From contig JAGQWZ010000664.1 in NCBI GenBank assembly GCA_020436835.1, forward strand, positions 1-53,195: a stretch of DNA of 53,195 nt, written 5' to 3'. A program made the translations under genes and the position numbers. Shown one piece after another: positions 25,832 to 32,601 of this stretch. The notes below the pieces were generated by a model. It was not told where the DNA came from, did no database searches, and worked only from the letters and a program-made list of their open reading frames with translations. Position 1 is the first letter of the stretch; each line of letters starts with the position of its first letter. Origin of the DNA: Saprospiraceae bacterium. GTDB lineage: Bacteria; Bacteroidota; Bacteroidia; Chitinophagales; Saprospiraceae.

Positions 25832-27860
25832 GCCACCCCACTATTTTCTTGTCCAATTCAATTAAATCATCCAGACTGACGATACCCGCCGAATCCGTTC
25901 GCAATTGCATGACTAATTGGTCCAGAAAATTGTCCATTTCCAGTTTTGTTCCAAAATCACCAGGCCGTATTACAGGATAAATCATACCGGCTGACAATGG
26001 TCCGATTCTCCGGATCAAAGCCGGATATTCGGTGTTCAGCTCTTGATTCCTTTCCGGCACCACATAGATTTTGTTTACAATTGAAAGGAGTGTTTTGAAA
26101 AGCGCTTCCTTGGTTTTTAGAGGAACTGAAATAGAAATATCAAAATTCTTACGGAAATTAGTCAGGGTTTCAATTATTTCCCTGTAGTCGTCTGGTTCAG
26201 CTGCGAGAGATGATAGCAGACTAATATGCATTTTTGGAGTTAGGGACAAGGAGGTCAACGAGTTTAGATCACTGGCTAAGGTACTTTCAGCCTTAAGAGG
26301 ATCGACCGAAAAGCGAATGGTCAAATCCGTTCCGACCGCTGCGTCAAGTAAAGCAGCATAATTAAGGTAGGTTTCTGAAGATACCCCGGCTTCGACACAG
26401 ATTTCTTTAATTCCATTTTGAAGGGCAAATTCAATAAGGAAATTGGGTTCGTATTCTAGCAGGTTTTCGCCTCCGCAGAAAAGGATGCGATCGGAATTGT
26501 ATTTTTGTACAAATAAATTGTAGTCTTTTACATCGATGTACGGTAAAATATCCTGTGCATTGATCATCGAAAAGATTTTCAGTGCTTTGAGATACATTTT
26601 TTGCTGAATATCGATGAGCTCAAGATCAACACTGAATATCTGATCTAATTTGTCAACGACTGACATCGGACTATATTCCGGATCAGCCAACCGTCTTTGC
26701 CGGATACTTCGATTTATCCCGACTGCCAGTTGTTCTTTTTTATAGAAATACTGTACATATTGCCGATGGGTGTACTCGTATTCATAATAGTGCGTAAGTA
26801 GCTCATTGTCCAGACCCTCCTGAAAAGATTTATAATCCAATATGAATTTCTTCTGCTTTGCAGTCTTCCATTCTTTTCTGGATGACTGGGCAAAAGGCAA
26901 AGGAATAGAGACACTCACACCCCCTGCCACATAATCTCGAGCATTATACTGAGAGTTTATTCCTCCGTTATAATAATTGTAGCGTACCTGGGCACTGAGA
27001 TCAATATTATTCGACCAATGGAACTGATGGTCCAATGCTTTGAGATTCTTTTCCAACACGAGGGACTGGGTCATGGTGTCTATGCCCCTTTTCTCGATTT
27101 CTTCAAAAAGCAGATCAAAGACAGGCAGATTATTGATCTGCTGATCCTTGAGACTGGAATCGATTTGTATCGACTCAAGGTGGGTCCTGTAGTTCCTCAG
27201 GAATATCTCGGTTTCTGCCTTTTTCGACATGACATTGAGAACATCTTCCCAGTGGCTATACCGGAGATAATACATCTTTTCCACAACTTCCAGGAGATTG
27301 GAGAGAACATCCAGCCTGCGTTCAATAACCTTTACTTTCTCTTTGTTGAAGGTATAAATGATGTAGTCGAATGACTTCCGGTAACTCAGGTCCGTCAGCG
27401 CACTTCCCTGTTCTGCCAGCATCACTTCGTATTCAAGCTTCTTCTGTGCCAACCGGTGTTTCTGCGAAATCAGGCCACCTTTAAAAAGGTCCCAGTTTAG
27501 ACCGGCCGAAGTTCGCCACTGATAGAAAGTGCCATCTTCCTCCAACAGAGACCCGGCAAAATTATTGAGATAGTTGGCCTGCAAATCCACTCCTTTGTCG
27601 TCCTTGATGACCTGCATTTCCGCTGCGCTCTCTTCCAGCGCTGAATTCAATTGTATCGAATCGACGGCCTTGGGTCCGAAAAGGAGTCGCAAGTCATTCA
27701 CATCTCGAGAGAACTGATGCTTCAATAAACTTTCTTTGACGTAAGTATCGACCAAACTTTCGAGCTGAACAGATATGGATGCCATCATCTGATCTTCCTG
27801 TGCAATAACAGGTGAAGAAAGAAATATTGCAATAGCCCACAAAATAAGAGCTCGGTACAT
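25812..27860 (-). CDS. TolC-like outer-membrane protein with extra C-terminal alpha/beta domain
   Basis: The 682-residue protein is much longer than a usual TolC homologue (about 430-490). A signal peptide (residues 1-20, ending PVIA) precedes two TolC-type repeats rich in long helices, with beta strands such as LQANYLNNFAGS, AGLNWDLFKGG and SAQVRYNYYNGG, and VSVSIPLPF. That part ends near 445. Residues 446-682 are extra and show alternating strand/helix units: RILFCGGEN, EICVEAG, LTIRFSVDP, MHISLLSS, ISISVPL, IYVVPE, GMIYPVI, GIVSLDDLIEL. This spacing suggests an eight-strand alpha/beta barrel, possibly facing the periplasm. It is the first gene of the operon. Confidence 0.82.
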   Translation of the reverse strand: MYRALILWAIAIFLSSPVIAQEDQMMASISVQLESLVDTYVKESLLKHQFSRDVNDLRLLFGPKAVDSIQLNSALEESAAEMQVIKDDKGVDLQANYLNNFAGSLLEEDGTFYQWRTSAGLNWDLFKGGLISQKHRLAQKKLEYEVMLAEQGSALTDLSYRKSFDYIIYTFNKEKVKVIERRLDVLSNLLEVVEKMYYLRYSHWEDVLNVMSKKAETEIFLRNYRTHLESIQIDSSLKDQQINNLPVFDLLFEEIEKRGIDTMTQSLVLEKNLKALDHQFHWSNNIDLSAQVRYNYYNGGINSQYNARDYVAGGVSVSIPLPFAQSSRKEWKTAKQKKFILDYKSFQEGLDNELLTHYYEYEYTHRQYVQYFYKKEQLAVGINRSIRQRRLADPEYSPMSVVDKLDQIFSVDLELIDIQQKMYLKALKIFSMINAQDILPYIDVKDYNLFVQKYNSDRILFCGGENLLEYEPNFLIEFALQNGIKEICVEAGVSSETYLNYAALLDAAVGTDLTIRFSVDPLKAESTLASDLNSLTSLSLTPKMHISLLSSLAAEPDDYREIIETLTNFRKNFDISISVPLKTKEALFKTLLSIVNKIYVVPERNQELNTEYPALIRRIGPLSAGMIYPVIRPGDFGTKLEMDNFLDQLVMQLRTDSAGIVSLDDLIELDKKIVGWHEEHRF

Positions 27861-27895
27861 AAGCCCGTAATTAATCCATTTAGGGAACTATCATC

Positions 27896-27933
27896 AAAAA
27901 ACAGACCAGCGACCACGGAGATTTCCACGCTGG
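27896..27933 (-). terminator. Hairpin with T-run between the LuxR-type gene and the TolC-like gene
   Basis: On the left strand CCAGCG and CGCTGG form the stem, with a nested GGA/TCC pair in the loop, followed four bases later by TTTTTT. It ends only about 35 bases before the TolC-like start codon, leaving almost no space for a separate promoter. It may end the LuxR-type transcript or act as an attenuator for the operon. Confidence 0.55.
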
Positions 27934-28053
27934 CATATATGTACTTTATTTGAAAATTGTAAAGTGCTCGCTGCCAATTTGTAAGTCGGAACGCTAAAAT
28001 CGAAAATATTTGAAAGTTTCTCGACCTGTAGTAAAAATGTTAATCCTTGTAGT

Positions 28054-28248
28054 TTATTTACTAAGCCTTAAGTAACGGACTGAAGCCTGAGTACGGTTTT
28101 CTACTTCCAGTTTTCTGAAGACGTGTCGAAGATGCGTTTTGATCGTGTTGACAGAGACTTCCAATTCCACAGCAATTTCATTGTTGGACTTCCCTTCGAT
28201 GATCAGATCCATGACCCGTTGCTCGCGATCCGTTAGTATGTGATTCAT
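28054..28248 (-). CDS. Stand-alone LuxR-type (GerE) DNA-binding domain protein
   Basis: The 64-residue protein is only a LuxR C-terminal helix-turn-helix: LTDREQRVMDLIIEGKSNNEIAVELEVSVNTIKTHLRHVFRKLEVENRTQA in outline, with the usual Glu, Ile, Thr-Lys-His and Val-Asn-Arg positions. There is no receiver, PAS or autoinducer domain. It lies 193 bases upstream of the exopolysaccharide operon on the same strand. It may be a single-domain regulator (like small GerE proteins) that works with the TackOD1-like protein, whose N-terminus looks like a degenerate receiver; this is inference. A -7 element at 28269-28276 and a dyad at 28298-28315 lie directly upstream. Confidence 0.88.
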   Translation of the reverse strand: MNHILTDREQRVMDLIIEGKSNNEIAVELEVSVNTIKTHLRHVFRKLEVENRTQASVRYLRLSK

Positions 28249-28268
28249 AGCCCAGATTATAGTCTGCT

Positions 28269-28276
28269 CAAATCTA
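28269..28276 (-). promoter_or_regulatory. Bacteroidota -7 element TAGATTTG before the LuxR-type gene
   Basis: On the left strand TAGATTTG matches TAnnTTTG, about 20 bases before the ATG at 28248. The leader would be very short, about 15 bases. No TTG is seen at -33, which would fit an activator-dependent promoter. Confidence 0.45.
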
Positions 28277-28297
28277 AGGCATGACTTCTATAGTTAG

Positions 28298-28315
28298 ATC
28301 ACCTATAAGGGTGAT
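28298..28315. promoter_or_regulatory. Dyad ATCACC-N6-GGTGAT upstream of the LuxR-type promoter
   Basis: Perfect 6-bp arms with a TATAAG centre, about 34 bp upstream of the -7 element centre. The position fits an operator replacing a missing -33 box. Binding by the LuxR-type protein itself is inference. Confidence 0.4.
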
Positions 28316-28352
28316 ATTACCTTCCCGGGCAGAACCCCTTATGTGGTTATAA

Positions 28353-28395
28353 AGAAGTCCGTGATATTGATAACGCATCAATATCACGGACTTCT
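28353..28395 (-). terminator. Perfect 19-bp hairpin between the 40-residue peptide gene and the LuxR-type gene
   Basis: The arms AGAAGTCCGTGATATTGAT and ATCAATATCACGGACTTCT are exact reverse complements around a 5-base loop AACGC. Only a short TTT follows on the left strand. It probably ends the transcript of the small membrane peptide; a stem this long may also serve as an RNA-processing site. Confidence 0.5.
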
Positions 28396-28429
28396 CATAA
28401 CTCGTTCCAGGTGGAACCTTACAAAAATC

Positions 28430-28552
28430 TTATTGTGAAACCGTAATGATGATAAGCCAAACGATCGCTAAAACGAGGGCGGCCACTTCTACGGCAAGAA
28501 AGAAGAGCAAGGACAAGTTTTCCTTAACCCAACTCGAATTAATATATGACAT
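28430..28552 (-). CDS. 40-residue single-pass membrane peptide
   Basis: The frame from the ATG at 28552 reads MSYINSSWVKENLSLLFF followed by LAVEVAALVLAIVWLIIITVSQ: a short polar N-terminus, then one uninterrupted membrane helix of about 25 residues, then the stop. It is bounded by strong hairpins on both sides, which suggests a defined short transcript. I do not recognise it. Without homologues the coding call rests on the clean hydrophobic pattern and on the context. It could be a small regulatory or accessory subunit. Confidence 0.42.
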   Translation of the reverse strand: MSYINSSWVKENLSLLFFLAVEVAALVLAIVWLIIITVSQ

Positions 28553-28621
28553 AATTGATAGATCTTAAATTTCGCAGGACAGAGAAACAAGGCAATGGTT
28601 CCTCTTCCTGACATAAATAAT

Positions 28622-28669
28622 GAGTTGTGCAGACGGGAAATGCAATCTCCCGTATAGTAAAAACAACTC
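28622..28669 (-). repeat. Nested inverted repeat after the small secreted protein gene
   Basis: Outer arms GAGTTGT (28622-28628) and ACAACTC (28663-28669) enclose inner arms ACGGGA (28633-28638) and TCCCGT (28648-28653). The structure begins seven bases after the stop codon at 28676. No T-run follows the outer stem; it may be a terminator or a processing structure. Confidence 0.4.
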
Positions 28670-28675
28670 TGCGAT

Positions 28676-29002
28676 CTAACAAAGAAAACGGTGAAGTAAC
28701 ACTACTCTGTCCAGGCATCTCGTATATCCTCTAAGCAACGGGACATTGGAACGACTGATGGCGAAAATCAGAGGAAGCTGCGTGCAAACCGGTCTGCTAT
28801 ATTCCAGATCCTCCAATACCTCTTCTTCCTGCAAGACCAGATGATCCCACAACGAAAAAGTAGATTTGCCAAACGTATAAGACGCTTTCTCCCCACTCTG
28901 TTGAAGACCTGGATTTTTTGCATTGAGCATGCTGGGATCGAACTTGGGCACAGATCCAGAGACCAGAAACAAACAGATGATTAAAAACCGAAATCCACTC
29001 AT
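28676..29002 (-). CDS. Small secreted protein of unknown function
   Basis: The 108-residue frame begins with a plausible signal peptide (SGFRFLIICLFLVSGSVP). The mature part has no family that I recognise: a Ser/Lys-rich stretch (LQQSGEKASYTFGKSTFSLWDHLVL), an acidic segment (QEEEVLEDLEY) and a basic, Leu-rich C-terminus with two cysteines (RGYTRCLDRVVLLHRFLC). A perfect Bacteroidota -7 element (TAAATTTG, 29025-29032) lies at the right distance for this start, and an inverted repeat follows the stop. These support a real gene. It could be a signalling or envelope-associated protein tied to the downstream LuxR-type regulator. Confidence 0.5.
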   Translation of the reverse strand: MSGFRFLIICLFLVSGSVPKFDPSMLNAKNPGLQQSGEKASYTFGKSTFSLWDHLVLQEEEVLEDLEYSRPVCTQLPLIFAISRSNVPLLRGYTRCLDRVVLLHRFLC

Positions 29003-29024
29003 GACATTGTTCAGTCTTCTCTCG

Positions 29025-29032
29025 CAAATTTA
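29025..29032 (-). promoter_or_regulatory. Bacteroidota -7 element TAAATTTG before the small secreted protein
   Basis: The left strand reads TAAATTTG, identical to the element before accD, about 23 bases upstream of the ATG at 29002. It is the main support for that start. Confidence 0.45.
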
Positions 29033-29157
29033 CACTTAATAGTGGAGGGGAAACGATTTATTTTCGTGAAGTCTGGCTGACCGGAAGATCCCAGCAGGCA
29101 AGAAATGATTGCGGTTATGTGGACTACTCAGGATTACCGCAAGGGCGAACCGTGGTC

Positions 29158-29191
29158 AAAAAAAAAGCCGCACTACTTTTAATGCGGCTTT
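29158..29191 (-). terminator. Strong intrinsic terminator in the gap after udk
   Basis: On the left strand AAAGCCGCA and TGCGGCTTT form a perfect 9-bp stem with a 10-base loop, followed by nine T in a row (A-run 29158-29166 on the given strand). No left-strand gene ends nearby: udk stops 470 bases upstream. Confidence 0.8.
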
Positions 29192-29660
29192 GTAATACCA
29201 ACTTATGTACCAGTACTGCAAACTTTCGATTTAAATAATTTTATTAATACATAAAAAAGCCAGCGGCCGATTGAGCGATTAGCGATTCAAAAGAATTCCA
29301 TCAGCGCTCCGTTTTTTTTCTTCTAAAAAAACACATCTTCAACCAGCACGCTGGCCGTCACCCAATTGACTCTCAATTTTTTCGTTCTTGTTCTAAATCT
29401 GCCAACTAAAAGATGAATCTGCTCTCATGAGCCCATAAACATTGATTGTCCATTGGATTATTGCATTTTGGTTACCAACTAACCAATACCGTTAACTCTT
29501 CCGGTGATGTTCGTAAAAATGTTTTGAAAGAAATCTCTTTGAACCAGAGACTTATAGATGTGTCGTAATAATTACTCTCTTATAAAGGCTAATTTATTGC
29601 AAATATTGTCCAATAGCAAAAATTAAAATGTTAAAAGTTGGAGTCATTAAATTTTCTCAT

Positions 29661-30308
29661 TCATGACAACTCATGACTCACCGTACGATCCGGGGGGATT
29701 TTGGCTGCAATAAAAGCGGTAAGTATTTCCAGCCCCTTAAGATAATCCTCGTTATTATTTATGACAAGGTCAACTCGTTCCCTCAGATGTCGTATGTAGG
29801 TGGCATAGGCAGGCATCACATGATTCTGGTATCGATGCAGGATTTCGTCAAGCGTATAATTTCGTTCATTAATATCCCTCTTGATGCGCCGGATGAGCTT
29901 CAGGTCTTCTTTTGCATGCATGTAAATGCTGTAATCAATCATTTTGACCAACGAAGGCCGGGCATATAAAAACAACCCCTCCACGACCAGGACCGGAGCC
30001 GGTTTATAAATAAGGACCTCATTAACCTCCACTTCGTTATTGAACAGATATACCGGTCGCTGCACTGACTGGTCATCGATCAGTTTCAGAATATCTTGTT
30101 CAAAGGTCTCAAGATCCAGGGCACCGGGCACATCAAAATTAAGGTAGCCGTGCTGATCGGCTTTCTGCTCTGTTCTTGCCTGATAATATTCATCCTGGGA
30201 GATGATGCAAACTTGCCCTGGTTTGAATCGACTCCGGATTGCATGCAGGACCGAGGTCTTTCCGGATCCGGATCCTCCTGTAATTGCAATAACCGTTTTT
30301 TCTTTCAT
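29661..30308 (-). CDS. udk: Uridine kinase
   Basis: From the ATG at 30308 the protein has 215 residues, the normal length. The P-loop is GGSGSGKTSVL, followed by the kinase segments ISQDEYYQ, NFDVPGALDLETFEQDI, VLVVEGLFLY and RRIKRDINERNYTLDEILHRY. It phosphorylates uridine and cytidine to the monophosphates. An in-frame ATG at 30335 would add nine residues before the family's usual start. It is divergent from a nucleoside transporter gene 116 bases away, which fits salvage of imported nucleosides. Confidence 0.93.
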   Translation of the reverse strand: MKEKTVIAITGGSGSGKTSVLHAIRSRFKPGQVCIISQDEYYQARTEQKADQHGYLNFDVPGALDLETFEQDILKLIDDQSVQRPVYLFNNEVEVNEVLIYKPAPVLVVEGLFLYARPSLVKMIDYSIYMHAKEDLKLIRRIKRDINERNYTLDEILHRYQNHVMPAYATYIRHLRERVDLVINNNEDYLKGLEILTAFIAAKIPPDRTVSHELS

Positions 30309-30400
30309 AGCTAACCCTGCCGAAAAATAAGACATATCTACTTAACCCATCCTATTTTGAAGATGACAAAAGACCATGATCAAAAAAAGAGCTAGCCACC

Positions 30401-30408
30401 TAGATTTG
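30401..30408 (+). promoter_or_regulatory. Bacteroidota -7 element TAGATTTG before the nucleoside transporter
   Basis: TAGATTTG matches TAnnTTTG 16 bases before the ATG at 30425. No TTG is at the -33 position, so an activator may be needed. Confidence 0.4.
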
Positions 30409-30424
30409 TTATATTGTCTTGCCT

Positions 30425-31726
30425 ATGGAAATGCTAAATGATGTATTCAGGGGCATCATTGGAATGGCCGCCCTTCTCAGTGTTTGTTTCTTTCTCAGCA
30501 GTGATCGCAGATCGATTGATTGGAAGTTGGTAGGCATGGGTTTGGCCCTGCAGGTAATACTGGCTTTTCTGATGCTGAAAGTTCCCTTTGTTCGGGCCAT
30601 TTTTAAGTTTATTGTCGATTTCTTCGTTTTGATGATCAATGCGACTCAGGAGTCGGCTCAATTTCTATTCGGTGATTTGGCAGATCCAGCTCAGACTTTT
30701 GGTTTTGCCTTTTATGTTTTGCCCACGATTGTCTTCTTCTCCGCTCTTTCATCATTACTCTATTATCTGGGAATTCTCCAGAAAGTGGTCTACGGATTTG
30801 CCTGGCTCATGAACAAGACCATGCGGCTTTCCGGAGCGGAGAGTCTGGCGGCCGCAGCTAATGTATTTATTGGTCAGACTGAGGCACCACTGGTCGTCAA
30901 ACCTTATTTGGAGAGAATGACCAAATCGGAAATGAATTGTCTGATGACCGGGGGCATGGCAACGATCGCAGGAGGTGTCTTCGGTGCTTATATGGCCATG
31001 CTGGGTGGAAACACAATTGAGGGAAAACAACTATTTGGTATGCATTTACTTACCGCATCGATCATATCTGCTCCGGCAGCAATCGTCGCAGCTAAGATGC
31101 TATTTCCCGAAAAGAAAAGAGAAAACATAGATCAGAACATACATATTCCCCGAACGGAAGCAGGAAGCAATGTGCTGGACGCATTATCAGGTGGCACTAC
31201 GGATGGGGTTAAATTGGCTGTCAATGTTGGAGCTATGCTCCTGGCGTTCATGGCCTTCATTTATCTGGCAAATGGTATCTTTTTTGAGTTCGGACAATGG
31301 ACAAATCTAAATGAAATCATAGCGAATAATACCGGTGGAGCATACGAAGGATTAACACTTCAATATCTGTTTGGAATTCTTTTTAGTCCGATCGCCTGGT
31401 TACTGGGAGTCCCCGGTACCGACATGGTAGCCGTGGGACAAATGCTGGGTGAAAAGACCATTCTCAACGAATTTTTCGCCTATGTGACTTTGACAGATAT
31501 GAAAAATGCGGCGAGTATATCACCCAAGTCGATTATCATTGCAACCTACGCCCTCTGTGGATTTGCGAACTTTGCTTCGATTGGAATTCAAATTGGCGGT
31601 ATTGGTGCCATTGCTCCTGGTCAAAGGAAAAACCTTAGCCAGCTGGGTGTACGGGCACTGATTGGTGGTACAGTTGCATGCCTTTTCACTGCAGTTATCG
31701 CTGGTGTTCTGGTCAGGGAATTGTAG
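30425..31726 (+). CDS. Concentrative nucleoside transporter (CNT/NupC family)
   Basis: The 433-residue inner-membrane protein has about ten hydrophobic segments and the CNT hallmarks: the helix-hairpin sequence FIGQTEAPLVVKPYL (nucleoside site), GGMATIAGGVFGAYMAMLGG, the second hairpin ILNEFFAYVTL and TYALCGFANFASIGIQIGGIG. It takes up nucleosides with Na+ or H+. A TTG at 30419 is an unlikely alternative start. The purine nucleoside phosphorylase starts 15 bases after it, so transport and cleavage are co-expressed. Confidence 0.95.
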   Translation: MEMLNDVFRGIIGMAALLSVCFFLSSDRRSIDWKLVGMGLALQVILAFLMLKVPFVRAIFKFIVDFFVLMINATQESAQFLFGDLADPAQTFGFAFYVLPTIVFFSALSSLLYYLGILQKVVYGFAWLMNKTMRLSGAESLAAAANVFIGQTEAPLVVKPYLERMTKSEMNCLMTGGMATIAGGVFGAYMAMLGGNTIEGKQLFGMHLLTASIISAPAAIVAAKMLFPEKKRENIDQNIHIPRTEAGSNVLDALSGGTTDGVKLAVNVGAMLLAFMAFIYLANGIFFEFGQWTNLNEIIANNTGGAYEGLTLQYLFGILFSPIAWLLGVPGTDMVAVGQMLGEKTILNEFFAYVTLTDMKNAASISPKSIIIATYALCGFANFASIGIQIGGIGAIAPGQRKNLSQLGVRALIGGTVACLFTAVIAGVLVREL

Positions 31727-31741
31727 CGGAATCTAATAACC

Positions 31742-32578
31742 ATGGAAGAGATACTTATTCGAATTGAAAAAGCAACTGCTTTTCTTCTGGAAAAGAGCGA
31801 GGGACGCAAGCCCAGGGTCGGGATCGTCCTTGGATCAGGTTTTTCCGATTGGACTAATAAATTAAAAACGATTCTGGACATACCTTATAAGGAGATCCCC
31901 GGGTTTCCAACCACAAGTGTAATCGGTCACCGGGGTCACCTGATCCTGGCTGACGTGGAAGGCTTTCCGGTGCTTATCATGCAAGGTCGATTTCATTACT
32001 ATGAAGGGCACAGCATGCCGGAACTTGCTATTCCAATCAGGGTATTTAAAAAACTCGGGGTAGAAACCCTGCTACTCACTAATGCATCCGGTTCAATAAA
32101 TCGAAACTATCAACCGGGCGATATTATGATATTGAGTGACCATATCAATTTGGTGCAGGACAATCCCCTGATTGGACCAAACGTAGAGGCATTTGGTACC
32201 CGATTCCCCGACGCAGCAAACATATATACCAGTGAGCTTCAACAAATCGGACTGCTGGTGGCGGCTAAGTATGGCATACGCGCTCACAATGGAGTTTATG
32301 TGTTCACCAGTGGCCCTGCCTTTGAAACACCGGCAGAAATTCGAATGATGCGTACGCTTGGCGCTGATGCTGTAGGCATGAGCACGGTCCCGGAAGCAAT
32401 GGCGGCTTGCCATGCGAATATGAAAGTCTTAGGCATTTCTCTCATAGCCAACCTGGGATCTGGAATGGCCGACCATCCCCTTACGCATGAAGATGTCATG
32501 CACACCATGAATAGGGTTGCCCCCAATCTGCATCAGATCCTCGATGAACTCGTGCTGAAATTATCTGCAATGTCCTGA
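31742..32578 (+). CDS. Purine nucleoside phosphorylase (trimeric type)
   Basis: The 278-residue enzyme matches the low-molecular-mass PNP family. It has the phosphate loop GIVLGSGFSDW, the GRFHYYEGHSM segment, LTNASGSIN, and the purine-site FETPAEIRMMRTLGADAVGMSTVPE in outline. It splits inosine, guanosine and their deoxy forms with phosphate, releasing base and (deoxy)ribose 1-phosphate. It lies between the CNT transporter and the pyrimidine phosphorylase with short gaps (15 and 23 bases), all on one strand. Confidence 0.95.
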   Translation: MEEILIRIEKATAFLLEKSEGRKPRVGIVLGSGFSDWTNKLKTILDIPYKEIPGFPTTSVIGHRGHLILADVEGFPVLIMQGRFHYYEGHSMPELAIPIRVFKKLGVETLLLTNASGSINRNYQPGDIMILSDHINLVQDNPLIGPNVEAFGTRFPDAANIYTSELQQIGLLVAAKYGIRAHNGVYVFTSGPAFETPAEIRMMRTLGADAVGMSTVPEAMAACHANMKVLGISLIANLGSGMADHPLTHEDVMHTMNRVAPNLHQILDELVLKLSAMS

Positions 32579-32601
32579 GTCAAACTACAAGCCAGCTATT
32601 G

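Larger units (their letters stand above)
29003..29660. other. 658-base gap without a recognised gene
   Basis: I found no convincing reading frame on either strand, and no tRNA, RNase P, tmRNA or 6S hallmark. It contains a -7 element for the small secreted protein (29025-29032), an intrinsic terminator at 29158-29191 and a 7-bp hairpin TTGGTTA-CCAAC-TAACCAA (29468-29486). The left-strand terminator lies 470 bases beyond the uridine kinase stop, so an untranslated transcript, or a long kinase 3' end, may fill the space. Confidence 0.5.

Noticed and set aside
20633..27860. Drug-efflux or type I secretion operon
   Set aside because: HlyD- and TolC-type proteins are present, but no ABC, RND or MFS inner-membrane pump is encoded; the inner-membrane partner is a processive glycosyltransferase.
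28797..29027. 76-codon left-strand frame overlapping the small secreted protein
   Set aside because: It lies in another frame of the 108-residue gene, lacks a signal peptide, and its start overlaps the -7 element at 29025-29032.
29003..29660. Known structural RNA (RNase P, tmRNA, 6S) in the long gap
   Set aside because: None of the conserved core sequences of these RNAs could be found by reading either strand.
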